A stretch of DNA of 64,000 nt from Ciona intestinalis (taxonomy: Eukaryota; Chordata; Ascidiacea; Phlebobranchia; Cionidae), in assembly GCF_000224145.3 (NCBI RefSeq), contig NW_004190433.2, positions 85,633-149,632 on the forward strand, in the 5' to 3' direction. The notes under the pieces are model-generated. The model made no database searches. It was given only the letters and a program-made list of their open reading frames with translations, and was not told the origin of the DNA. Positions 46,025-58,300 of the stretch are shown piece after piece. How positions within the stretch are numbered: position 1 is the first letter of the stretch; each line of letters starts with the position of its first letter. The position numbers and the translations under genes are program-made.

Positions 46025-46080
46025 ATCCAAAATAACTGTTACGCCGGGCGAGGATCGAACTCGGGACATCAGGCTATAAT
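46025..46080 (-). repeat. tRNA-like 3' half, possible second SINE family
   Basis: On the minus strand it reads CCCGAGTTCGATCCTCGCCC GGCG, a box-B-like T-arm with an acceptor-like end. No complete cloverleaf is seen upstream, so it is not called a tRNA gene. A weak relative is near 27372-27403. Confidence 0.4.
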
Positions 46081-46091
46081 CTATTTTTGTC

Positions 46092-46350
46092 CGGCGCCGT
46101 GGCGTAGTGGTTAGCGCGCCTGCCTCTAACCCAGAGGTAATGGGTTCAAGGCTCGTCGCTGCTACCATTGTGNGCGTATGTGTCCTTGANNNNNNNNNNN
46201 NNNNNNNNNNNNNNNNNNNNNNNNNNNNNNNNNNNNNNNAAAGTAACATACTTGGTAACTCGTAAGCTGGCGCGAGGTGCACACCCGTGTTATAACGACT
46301 GTCGTTTTCCGGCCACGCGAGTATAAAGTAAGTTACATTCATTCATTCAT
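46092..46350 (+). repeat. SINE copy with intact tRNA-like head
   Basis: The head reads GGCGCCGTGGCGTAGTGGTT (box A) and AGGTAATGGGTTCAAGGC (box B), then GCTGCTACCATTGTG. After a 50 N gap come the tail GTAACTCGTAAGCTGGCGCG and ATTC repeats. It is the clearest head of the family here and resembles tRNA-derived composite SINEs reported in Ciona (Cics-1, from memory). Confidence 0.85.
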
Positions 46351-46417
46351 TTTCAGCACGCGCTTAAACGGTTAATAGGATGGGAAAAGACGGGACTTTT
46401 TTAAAATCTATAAAGAA

Positions 46418-46625
46418 ATAAAAAAAAGAGTAGAACGCGCAAGTGCCCTAATTAACCCGTGATATATTCTTTTTTCTATTCACGTGACCGCCAACTCCGT
46501 CCCCATTGCGCTTGGTCTCAATTGTAAAAGAAAGGCGCATAGTAGTTTTAGGAGGTTTTAGCTCTTTATTTCATAAACTACATCAACCATTCAAGTTTAT
46601 TAGACCAGTTTAGTTATATGGTAGC
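46418..46625 (-). repeat. Distant copy of the divergent-promoter element
   Basis: Reverse complement of about 3285-3490: shares AGAGTAGAACGCGCAAGTGC, TCACGTGACCGCCAACTCCG and TTTTAGGAGGTTTTAGC. Only the right half of the 2996-3489 element is represented. Confidence 0.75.
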
Positions 46626-46904
46626 TGAAGACATTAAAGACTCTAGGGAAATGGCAAAGAAAGCCGATCTACCTAGGCATGCGCTTAACACCTGCAGCTC
46701 AGAATTCTCTGTTTCTGTGACAGAGAAGCAGACGAAACCAGGTTCAGCACATTAAGGGAAAGAACATTCAGAGACGCGGGTGCACTTTTACGGCCGACAC
46801 TAGCTACATAACTGCCAGCATTCCAGACCAATTTCCGAGAAGAAACACGGCTTTTCTTACTATTCCGTCCGCACGAAGAAGAAACTATAAGGGCCGTTGT
46901 CGTA

Positions 46905-47010
46905 ATATATTCATTCCGATTGATACATTTGCACCGGGCGCTATTGCGCATGCGCCGAGACTTTACTCCGCATGCGCAATAGCTCGGAACAAATACAATG
47001 ACCACCCGAT
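46905..47010 (-). repeat. Repeat with TGCGCATGCGC palindromes, reverse copy
   Basis: GGCGCTATTGCGCATGCGCC and CCGCATGCGCAATAGCTCGG face each other. The flank ATTCCGATTGATACATTTGC matches the other strand of 48847-48875. It is the uninterrupted relative of the nested locus at 47925-48885. Confidence 0.65.
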
Positions 47011-47544
47011 CCAAATTAATTACGAACCTCAGTTAAAAACGTTCCAGACAAGATGTTTACATGTTAAAACTTTAGTTTTTTGATTTTAGGTTATCAGTTC
47101 TGAGTTGGTATGATATTTGTAGCCTAGAAAAAGTAAGTACCACTAACAAACTTATTTTATGCTAGTTTAATAAGCACATTTTACTTAAAATTAACGGTGC
47201 TGGTGAACCAAGGTAAATACAAAAATTATAGCGGCTACCCGGCGGCCACTTTCGATACCTTCTACGCGTGCTACTAACATAAAATTTGGGCACTGTACGA
47301 ACTAGACCCCGTGTTTAATAATTCGATAAAAAATATTAATTATGAATAATAATATTCGTCATAAAAAACATATTTATGAAATTTTGTTATCGATATCCAG
47401 CTTTGAATATGTTATAACGCTATACGTATTACCTAACATTGAATCATAGCGACGCCAACCCTACAGATGGTGCAATATGTTTTTTAATATTTTTCCCCGG
47501 AACTTTTTTCAGTCGATATAGGTATTTATTAGAGCTCGTATTTT

Positions 47545-47895
47545 ATAGTTGTTCAAGTCCTATATATACGGGTCAAGAATCGAGACAGAAAACGGGACTT
47601 GGTGGGAACGGAGAACGAGTTTGCAGAAATAGTCTGCAGACTGAGTCCTATATATATTCTATATGTGTCAAGAATCGGGACAGAAAATGGGACTTGGTCG
47701 AAACCATAGATATCATATATATAACTAGAGTCGGAATATATATGATATATATATGATATGTATGGTCGAAACACTAGAGTCGGAACATGAATAAAAAAAC
47801 TTCACTAAACTTCACTACACCGGACGTACAAGGGTGTTGGGGTTATGGGCCAAGTCTGGCCTAAATCACAGGTCCTCACGGACCTCCTCCATGCA
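47545..47895 (-). repeat. Inverted partner of the 88 bp-unit repeat
   Basis: Reverse complement of 43197-43525: GAGAACGAGTTTGCAGAAAT, CTATATATACGGGTCAAGAA and GGCCAAGTCTGGCCTAAATC. The internal TATATGATATATAT run near 47710-47760 is extra. Confidence 0.75.
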
Positions 47896-47973
47896 GAATA
47901 GAAAATAGAATTCTATTTGTTCCGAGCTATTGCGCATGCGCAGTAGCATCTCGGTGCATGTGCAATAGCGCCC

Positions 47974-48384
47974 GGTGTCGCGAAATCTGGTTCCCATCGG
48001 CTACTGCGCATGCGCAGACACAATGTATTTTGATCAGAAATCTAAAAATCTGGTTCCCAGAAGTTAACTTGAATACATGTAGACATTTTTAGATAGTGTA
48101 TTCTATTTAATGTAAAAATGAAGGTTTGTCGCCCTTATTTGTTGTCGATGACGTGATATGGGCAGTAGTCATTGGTCATACGGCATTATGTATAATTTAA
48201 GTTAAAATATAGCATACATTTTTGTTAAGAAGATAAATCTTTAAAAAGAATTAGAGTATAAAATACTTTGCATCTAACAACTGGTATTTTTATTCGCAAC
48301 CAGCATAGTTTTGAATTCCTCATAAAACAGGATTTTCTGGCCTATGGGAACCAGATTTCTTGGGAACCAGATTTCCGCGACACC
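47974..48384. mobile_element. Small element with GGTGTCGCG-AAATCTGGTTCCC inverted repeats
   Basis: Left GGTGTCGCGAAATCTGGTTC (47974-) and right GAACCAGATTTCCGCGACAC (-48384) are near-perfect inverted repeats about 410 bp apart. The GGGAACCAGATTTC motif also occurs singly near 43725 and 48050. It interrupts the CGCCCGGTG-CAAAT junction that is continuous (reversed) near 46932. No coding sequence. Confidence 0.65.
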
Positions 48385-48393
48385 GGTACAAAT

Positions 48394-48842
48394 CAGAGCC
48401 ATAGAAATACCGAGTAGTCCAACCCATTGTTACGTAAAACACAAATTGAACGGCAATTTGGGTCCAAAATAACACAGTAGGTATAGGGAAAATGTATGTT
48501 TTTCGGTAAATTACAGAAAAACTTGGGCCTAAAAACAAATTTAAAGGTTGAAAAATGTAAAAAACATGCGTTATTTGTTTTCTGTGTCAAAAAAAGTCAA
48601 AAATTAGAATTAGAAGCGGTTGATTTGCGACATTTTAGTCATTTAATGCGGCTAAATTTATACATTTTTTTCTAAAAAATGTTTGGTAAGGTAAATAGAA
48701 GCTGTTTTACACCTTCCCACAATAGGAAAACACAAACAAAACTTAACAAGTTCGTTTAAACCCATTGTCAAAGTCACCACTTTTGCTCTATTTTGGACAC
48801 ACATAGACGGCAGTTGGACTACTCGGTGTTTTTACGACTCTG
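48394..48842. mobile_element. hAT-type MITE with perfect 8 bp target duplication
   Basis: The TIR begins CAGAGCCATAGAAATACCGA and its inverse ends TCGGTGTTTTTACGACTCTG, about 30 bp long. The octamer GTACAAAT flanks it at 48386-48393 and 48843-48850. It is 449 bp, non-coding and sits within older repeat sequence. Confidence 0.85.
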
Positions 48843-49070
48843 GTACAAATATATCAATCGGAACGAATATATCACGACACCGGACTGAGGACGTGACACT
48901 GTGTTTTGAGCTCGAATCCAAACAATTTGTCCGACAATTTTTAAAACAAATGCAAACCACGCAAAGTTACATACTATATGTTTCGAGACGGATGGATGCT
49001 CAACCACGCGAAGATGAATACTTATTACTGATTAATTCCATCAACTTTGCTTTCTTGTTTGTATTTAGAT

Positions 49071-49084
49071 GCGTGCCGCGTGCC
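49071..49084. other. Empty-site footprint matching the 35 bp foldback
   Basis: Two adjacent GCGTGCC copies sit where block A has ATCGTGCC, foldback, ATCGTGCC. The flanks TTTAGAT and CATTAAAG are the same in both blocks. Confidence 0.6.
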
Positions 49085-49351
49085 CATTAAAGACAGCGTT
49101 ATCTGTTTCCGTTAGCAACCAGTTGTTTACGTTTTTGTAAAGCATGCAGCGGTTTTATGACCTAAACAAGAGTTTTTTATGTTTATGCATAGCTAAACTG
49201 GCATAAGAAATTGGACAGATACCGATAGTGAAAAAATCTTTTTAAAAAACATTGTATTTAGAAGTAACTTTGTTTGCTTTGAAAATATTTATCATCATTT
49301 ATACTTAAAAAAATTTCCGCATTTTTAAGCAATGGATAAATAGTTTGCATT

Positions 49352-52300
49352 ATGGATGTTCTTTCTGAGCGGGCTGTGATGCCAATTGGCACCCCAACGC
49401 GCTTATCACCAGATCACAGTCAACATGAACCTGTCATTAACGTACCGCGTCCATCATCTGACAGATCTCAGGTATGAGTATACAGTGAAATATGAATATT
49501 CAGTCAAATTTGATTAAAGTGCCAAAATTATCTAATGTCATTTGATTAAAAGGGTTGATTATACAATTGAATACATTCATTCAACCCAGTCTGCAGAGTA
49601 TGGCAGGTGCACGAGCGATTTTTTTACAAACTTTTGTTCATGCACGCCATAATTTGTCCCACGCACGCCAATTAATTTAACAATGAACAAAATTTGTATT
49701 AAATTAAGTAGGATTTTTTTATTGTGGCTTGAAAATGTACGTGCTTTGCACGCAGATTTTTAATGATAGCACGCGCGCACAGGAAAAATAACCGTCTTGC
49801 ACGCACAAGATCTCGTCAGGAACTGCCATACTCTGCACACTGGTATTCAACACTTATTAAAACTTGTTAAGTGTATTCGAATCTTGATTAAGTTACGTTG
49901 ACAACTAACTTCTGTGCAGAGAATGACACCTTTATGTACCTTTACCAAATTTTTGGTTGTGAACGCAATAGTTTGTTCCTATTACTAAAAAAATGCATAT
50001 CAAAACATAGGTCAAGCAAACATGATAGTTTTGTATCAAATATTTGTGTTTGTTCTGCTACCAATTTAAAGATCACATAAACAATTAGTCCTACAAATGT
50101 CCTACAATGAGATATCATTGGAACTGCTATTTTCTGCAGACTGAGCTACGCATAACATCATAAAATTAAGCATAAAGTTTCACATATGTTCAGTGTCGTG
50201 GTACACTTGTGTTATAGTGACTATCATTGCCCTACACACCAGGATAAATCAACGTATATTTATTTATGTTTATGAGAAAGTTTTATGTACAGGATGTATC
50301 TCATATACTTGCTGGTGTATTTCATGATCTTTACACCAAAGAAGTAATGAGCAAAGAAACAGTGAATAACTTGACAGTTTCAGGTGATGGAAGTACAAAG
50401 TTTCACAAGAAGTGCATGAATCAGCTGCATCAGGTATTCAAATGTTGTTATTATCAGTTTTGGAAGCTTTATTTGTCATCCCATTTTTTCATTTGTCAAA
50501 TTATTCTTTAATAACCCTAGTTTTGGAATACAATTTTATTTTTCTAATAACGTTAATATTTATTGCATGAATTAATTTGCAGTTTCATAACATTACCTAA
50601 ATTTTATTTTCTTTCCTAAATCAGTATTGTTGTTTTAACATAACAAATAGATAGGAATTACTCCTAAAAATGAGCTCAAAATCAAAATAAGTTTCCACCA
50701 AAAAGTGTTGTAGACTGGTAGTTGAATCCAAACCCAACATACAATAAACAAAGTCTCACAGTGCTAGAGATAATTAGTTGAAACAAAATACAATCTAATT
50801 AAAAAAAGTGTGTGTTAAAGTTTAAACATATATTTACAACATTTTTTTATTTTTTTCATACAGGTGCACTTAGACCATAAAAAAAAACTGGAGGAATTTA
50901 ATGCTGTTGAACGTCAAATTATGCAGGTTGTTTTTATATAGCATCTTATAAACCAGTGCCTTTTAACCCCTGGGTCATGACGCATGACTGAAAACGGGAT
51001 CACATTTTATTTGTAAAGTCCCATGCTACTGTATAACTTTTGTGTTTATTTTTTTTATTATATTTATGTACGCACTATGCTTTATTTTATTGTTTCGAAA
51101 AAAACATTTTAAATAAATTTTTGGGTTACCAAGACTTTATCATTAGTTTATGCTTAGTTCGAAGTAATACAAAACCTATTATTAAAAATATTTAAAGGCT
51201 CGAGCTCAAGCTGTAACAGCTGATGAGCGTGCATTGAATAAGTTGTCTTCACCAGTGGGTTGTGAAACTTATGAAAAGCTGGGTCTTCCTTCAGGTAGTG
51301 GATCTATACTGTCTATGTAAATATTGTAAATAAACCGTATCTATATTAAGTGCTAAATATAATATTAGTCAAGTTCATTGTACCAGTGTGGGCGTATGTG
51401 TCCTTGGGTAAGACAATTAACGGCAATTGCTCCAACCCAGTAGTCTCTAATGGGTTGTCCAATTATTAGTGATACACTAAAAAATGAAAAATATACCCTA
51501 AAAAATAATCACCCACAAAGTAATATACATGATAACTCATAAGCTGGCACGAGGTGTATGAACACCCGTGTTATAACGACTGTCACTTTCTGGCCACGCG
51601 AGGAAAATTGGGTTACATTTATTCATTCATTCACCAGGGCATAGTGGTTAAAAAGCCTGGCTCTAACCCAAAGAATGTGGGTTTAAAGCAATGCTAATAC
51701 TGTTTTGGGCATTTCCATAAAAACACCTAATAATCTAACTCGATGTGCATCTAGTATACTATAAGTCTATAATCATATATGTGGCTGTCTACTTCCAAAT
51801 TAATAAAATTCAAAATTCACAGTTCCTTCAAACTTCCAGTGGTGTTTGGATGAAAGTACAATAAAGAAACATAAACTACTTGTACCAACAGACTTTTTTG
51901 GGTCGCATCGTCAATCTGGAGAATCGCCAAAACGTAAGTCCTGTGTAAAGCCTACAGTTATTAGTGCAGTATATTTAAATCCTAATGTTTAGGACGAAAA
52001 ACTCCTCACTTCTCTCTTCCAACTGTTTCATCATCGCTTCACATTCTCAACGAACCTGTAGATGATGGTTATACTGATTTAAAAGAAGAAAAAGTAAAAA
52101 TATTGTTGCTAATATTTTCTGTTTTACATTGCCTACTGCCGGGCGCGCCATGGAACCTTAGATTTACATGTCCATTACCCCCCAAATACTAATACTAATG
52201 ATAAACTGGAAGTTATTAAATCTTATATTTTAAAAATCGCTTAAATTTGAATGTTATAAACTTTGTGCTATAATTTGTATAAATATTCTTTAAATGCAGT

Positions 52301-55300
52301 TACTTTTAAAATATATTTAAAGTTTATATATACTTTATAAATATATATGTTTTTCTTTTTTTTATATATGTTTTTATATATAAATTTTAAATGTTTAGAG
52401 TAATATGGTCTTATTGGAAGAGCAATCCTTGACCACTCTTTCAAGCGATTCTGCTGAGCTCGTCAGTATTCCTCCTCAACAAAAGATCAAATCCAAGAAG
52501 AAAAAGTCGAAGCAAGATAAGTGGAGGGAGGAGATGAATCATGGAGCACGGATTGAAGAGCGGAGCTTGTTGGCTCGACTTGATGAAAGGTAACCATAGT
52601 TGCCAAATTGTTTTAAATACAAGGAAGGCAGGGATAATAAGATTGCTCCCACTCAGTGGTTACTAATAGGTTGTCTAAATTATCAGCCATATATAAAAAA
52701 AATATCAAAAAATAATCACTCACAAAGTAACATACATGGTAACTGGTAAGCTGGCATGAGGTGTATAAAACAGAACATTCGTTTATGTTGTTTTCTGGTC
52801 ACGCGACGATAAAGTAAGTTACATTCAATTTAATAGATGCATATTCCTGTAAACTTTTTCCATATTGACTGATTTAGGTAAGGTAGAAATTTCCAGGGTA
52901 GACTTGCCACCCTGGGGTATGTGCCTATGGTGTGACTCTTATTGTCGGTAGTTACTGTCATGCAGTTATAAAGCTTACTATTATGACACTGGTTAATACA
53001 GAACAGTTTTCTTATAACCAGATATAATTGATTTACAGCTTGGTGCTAAATATCATTGTGGGTTTGAGTTGCCTTTCTGAAAGGCACCTAACGGTCAGTA
53101 GTCACTGATAGCACATACTGCCAACAGAAAAAAAAAATCAATAAAACTAAAGGTGTATAAAAAAAAGAATATTAACATTTTAACTTGGTCTATTAAACTT
53201 TCGTTTTAAAAATTGTTAAATAAAAAGTAAACTTTTTCATTCATTCTCTCAATATTCACCTAGGCACAACTTCTTAAAAAATCCTCGTTTTATTCCATTG
53301 GATGAAAGTAGTGGTGGAAAGTTGCTTACAAAGATTCATCCAAAACAAGTTGTTGTTAAAGCTGGAAGAGAAATCACACAAGACGTGTAAGTTTGTAACA
53401 ATTAACTATTAAAAACTTACAATATAAAGAAACTGTTGATCAGGCTTATTGTAATGGAAAAATAGCTGTTATGGAAATTTATTTCAATAACAATGTTTTT
53501 CGTTGTACAATATTCTGGAAGTTGAATATTTCAAATTTCTACTTTTTCACGCATTAAGTCATATTCCCCGTTAAAGAAAACCTCTATAGAACATTGCCAT
53601 AGAAAAACTTATTGTTTGATGATACTTATTAAATTTGTTATTGGAAATGTATTGCTGATTGTTTTATAGGTCTCAAAAATACCTTTTACCTCAAAATTGT
53701 TTGGGTTTAAGTACATCTAGTTAAATTAGTAGTAAATTTTTCCATACTTAAGCAAAAAATTATTGGATAATTTATATTTCTTATCCAGAGCTAGTGCTGA
53801 GTGCATACAAGTCTTTGCCTCTAATCCAGGTGTTGTTCAATTCAATGAATGGATTGTGGGTCGTGTGTATGAGGTCAGTTTTACTTTAAACATTGTGTAT
53901 AGAATGTGTACTACCATCTAGCAGGTAGCACTTCTTGTGTGTTGGTGTATTACCCCTTTAATTCATGTAAAGCATTTTAAGCCAATAATATATTTTTCAC
54001 TTCACAGGTTAACTTGGAACTTCGTAATATAAGCACTGTTAGCAGACAGTTAAGAGTACTTCCTCCAAAATCTTCGTATTTTTCGCTTGGTTTGGGTGAG
54101 TTATAATGTTTTATGGGTCAACGGTAACTTTTGTTTCAGCTCCCCCGCTAATACACAGTGTAAAAACTCTACATGGGTGGGGAGTTAAAACCTATAACCT
54201 GGATTTTGGCCAGAATTGGCCCTTACTATGTGGATTGGAACTCAACATGGGTCTTAAGAGCCTACAGTGCGACATGGCATAGGCCTTGATATTTTGGGCA
54301 AAGCTGGTCTATTACCACCAACATAGGCTTCACACATATACAAAGTCCCAACATTTTAAACACCTTTTAATTAGCAAAATTCTTTAAACTAAAATTAACA
54401 AAATTCTTTAACCTAAAATTTTAAAAAAATCTTCAGTCTAAAACTAACAAAATCCTTTAACATTTTAGGTAAATTCCCGGGCCAACACGGTGTAGTTGCC
54501 CCAGGGATGTGCGCTCAATACAGTGTACGTTATATGCCTGATGCATTAGCAGATGCAGACGATCACTTAGAGGTTATTTCTCAATCAGAAGAACCGCTTA
54601 TTGTTCCCATTAAAGCTCACAGAATACCACCGGTTTTAGTTGGTAAGAATTGTATTGATATAATTTAAAATGTATTTTTCTTTATATAATTTATTTAATG
54701 TATCATGTTATAAATATCTTCCAAGGTTAAAACTAGGTCATTACAGTAGTATGGATTTTCATTTTTGTTTACTCAATTTTTCATAGTTTTTTTACTTCTA
54801 CTTGGTAGGGCAATTAGTAAGCCTTGAAAAATTTATAACTGTTATCCTAGTAATATCTACTTACATCTATTTGAATTTTGTTGTCCTAATCTATCAATAT
54901 TAATCTGTATACTATATGATACAGTAACAGTGCCCAGAGTTTTTTTGACTGTTTTTTGTATAATGACTGCTTTCATTTAAATATTTAGTTTATCAAAAAC
55001 ACTACTGTATAGGTTTGGATTAAAACCTTAATTTATTTTATATTTGGCTTTTTATTCCAGTGTCAAAAACCATAGATTGTGGTTTTTGTTTGGTTGGTGG
55101 TGTGAAGGTAGTTGACTTACCACTCAAAAATATTGGCGGCAACGGACGTTTCTGTATTTTAAAATCAACTTCATGGCCAGCTGCCAACTTTAAGGTGGGT
55201 ACTTGGTGCATTTTTTTCAAGTGCTGTCCAAATTGTTACTTTTTTACAAAGTTTGTTCATATAGTTTAGGTTTATGAATCATGCATAAAACACTTGTTGT

Positions 55301-58300
55301 TGTCAGTATACATGCTTGTCTGACTTGTGATGATCTTTTTAACCAATGTTTTTCAATGATGCAATTTTCTCTTTAAACGGAATCTTTAAAACCTTCTCAC
55401 CCCTTGTACCTGTTGTATATTTAAACAGCCTAATTTCTTTCCTATTACTTTTGAGCTTTTTTTAATTAACCATAATCCTGTGTGTATTGTAGCATATTTT
55501 GGTTTTATCAGTCAGACATTTTAGTCAGTTTTTGTAGATACGTGTTTTAAAAAAAAATTTGGGGGGGTAATTTCCGTCTTTTTACTGGTTATTATTTTGA
55601 AATATATTATCGTATTCAACATGATAAATCATTTTTTTGGTATGTTACCTTATACAGACTGTAGTTAACCCAAGTTGTCTTGATCTTGGGGTGTTTCAAA
55701 TTCGTCCAGCAGTATTTGAGGTATTAGCAAGTCAAGTCACCACACTGGAACTTCTATTTTCCCCACAACAAGCAACTACTTATAAAGAAGAACTTGTCAT
55801 AGTGTGTGACAACTGTCAAGTACAGTATGTGACAATTCAAGGTAAGAGTTAAAACAAAGAATATGTTTTTTGTTTGGGCTAATTGACCAACTTAGGCCTA
55901 AATTTTAGTTTTGCTAGCATGCCTCGCCATAGGATTTAACCTATATAGAAAGTTTAGTATTAGGGTTTTATTAATTACTTTCTAGTTTATCAGTTTAGTG
56001 GTCACACTTTTTAAGGTTTAAAATGAATTTCTATATATTATATCATATGCTGTCAGTTTGCCATTATTTCAAATATACCTATGTAGTTTTAAAGTTACAT
56101 GATCTTTGTTACTGTAATCAAACAGATAAATATTCCTATTGTACTAAGATTAATGCTAAACCTTTAATTTTACTATTTGCTGCAATATAGTGTTTAATAC
56201 ATATTTAAATCAAACAGAAAAATCAAACCCTTCTTTATTTGCTTAGGTCATGGTGAGTCAGCAGCTGTTGAATTAGTCAGCGTCTCCAACAACGAGGAGG
56301 AAGTTGAAGTTGTTGGTGAAATAACGGATCGAACGGCTGATCACCTGATTCGATTCCCACCCCTCAATCCACATTCATACTTCATGAGACAAATCATCGT
56401 CCATAACTCAACGTAACTAATTTTTTTTACAACTCTATGTCTAAAGACACTTAGCAGCACTTGCTCCAACCCAGTGGTCACTAATGTTATCAGCTATACA
56501 CAAAAAATGAAAATCTTGAAAAAAATGATTACCAACAAAGTAACATACTTGGTAACTTTAAACTGGCATGAGGTGTAAATGTTAACATATTTCAAAAATT
56601 AAGTTTTTAGTGACACTTTTTACATTTTTGAGCCACGTAGTTCAAAATATTGTTCAGCCAAAATGCGAAAAACTGTAGAATGCAACCCAAAAAGCTAAGT
56701 GGCAGCTAATTTTTGGGTTGTGTCCCAGGGGTTGATGATCATTTATTCAAGTGTTAAGTTAAGTGTTCTTATATATAAGTATGTAATTCAAGCTAATTAG
56801 TTTAAATAAATTGTAGTGTCAATTATTCTACATGTTAAATTTGTTATCTTGTTATAAATTAACTGCCATTTTGTTCCAGTACATTGATATGTTATTTTTA
56901 ACTATTTTCAGTATTACTTTGTATATATGATAAATTTTTCCAAATTAATTTTTTTGAAAAAATCAAACTTACCAACAATATTGACAGGAACGTAGAGATG
57001 CCATACACGTGGCATATCTTGAAACCAAACCTTTCTCCTGGTTTGGAAAGTCTGTCTTCTTCAAAATCGAGCGATGTTGAAAAGTTGGATTTTTTTCCTG
57101 ACCCGGAATCTTGTTTTTACATCGAACCAAGGAGTGGATTTTTTCAACCAAATGCAATCCATGAGTTTGTGTTAACATTCGCACCAGACAAAGTAGGTTT
57201 TGTACTTTAGCTGTATCATGCATAGTTTTATAAATGCCTTAATTGTATTATTGATCAATATGATAATGAGAATTAAACATAAAATCGACCAGAATTGTTA
57301 TGACACACTAAAAATAAAAATTTAAAACTCTTTTAATGTTTTTGTTTAGTTTAGAGTTATTACTAAACAAAAAATATTACCTTTCAACCTTACAAAAATG
57401 AATTCAAATTATGCTGTGTTTTGTTGTGATTGTAAGAAGAAATTATGTTACTCTAACGCCTAAACAGTTAGATTGTCATATTGCATAGTAAAATATATAT
57501 ATTTTTGTTAACCTAACTTATATTTGTATTAAGGTTGGGAATTACAACAACACCCTTCACCTTGTGTTAAGTGATATACCTGAGTCGCAAAATATTGATG
57601 AACCAACATCAGCGGGTGGTGTTAAACCAAATATAAAACGACTTGCGAGTGAAAACGCTGTTGATGATAAATTAAACGTCAACAAACCTGAATCAAACAA
57701 CCATGCAAGAGCTGCAATTCAGGTTTGCAATTTTTTTTAAAAAACTTTTTGACCGTTGCTGTAGCACAGTTAGTTAGCCTGCCTGCCTCTAACCCAGAGG
57801 TAATGGGTTCAAGGCTTATCGTTGCTACCATTGTGGGCGTATGTGTCCTTGTGCAAAACACTTAACCGCAGTTGCTCCTACCCAGTGGTCACTAATGGGT
57901 TGTCCATATTCATTCATTTATTCACATTTAAACTTACTTGGCATTGCATGGCAAATGCAAAGGGCTTAAAAGAAATGCTTCAATCACTGTCTACATTCTA
58001 GTTTGTTTAGAATGCCATGCCATAACATATAATTCATATAAAATATAACTTAAATATAACTTATAACGAAGAACTTGTTAATTTAAAATATTGAAGAGAA
58101 TATAATATTAAACTAAATTATGTTATGATATTTTTTGATCTCTTGAATAAGTGTCACTAGTCACTACTGTCTTTATAATTACCTGATTGCCATTTTTCTG
58201 TACAATTTTAAATCAGACAACATTGATTACTTTAAGTATTTTATATTTAGCAAAATTTTACAATTGTAGCACAGAAGTTTATGTAAAAATAAGTTGTAAC

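Larger units (their letters stand above)
44655..49351. other. Repeat-rich spacer upstream of DLEC1 without genes
   Basis: Beyond the repeats listed separately I see no protein-coding sequence. Homology with block A resumes at about 48975 (TGCTCAACCACGCGAAGATG), 370 bp before the DLEC1 start, so the DLEC1 promoter region is shared by both copies. Confidence 0.55.

Noticed and set aside
46092-46165. A functional tRNA gene
   Set aside because: The A and B boxes belong to a SINE head followed by the SINE body; no clean cloverleaf could be drawn.
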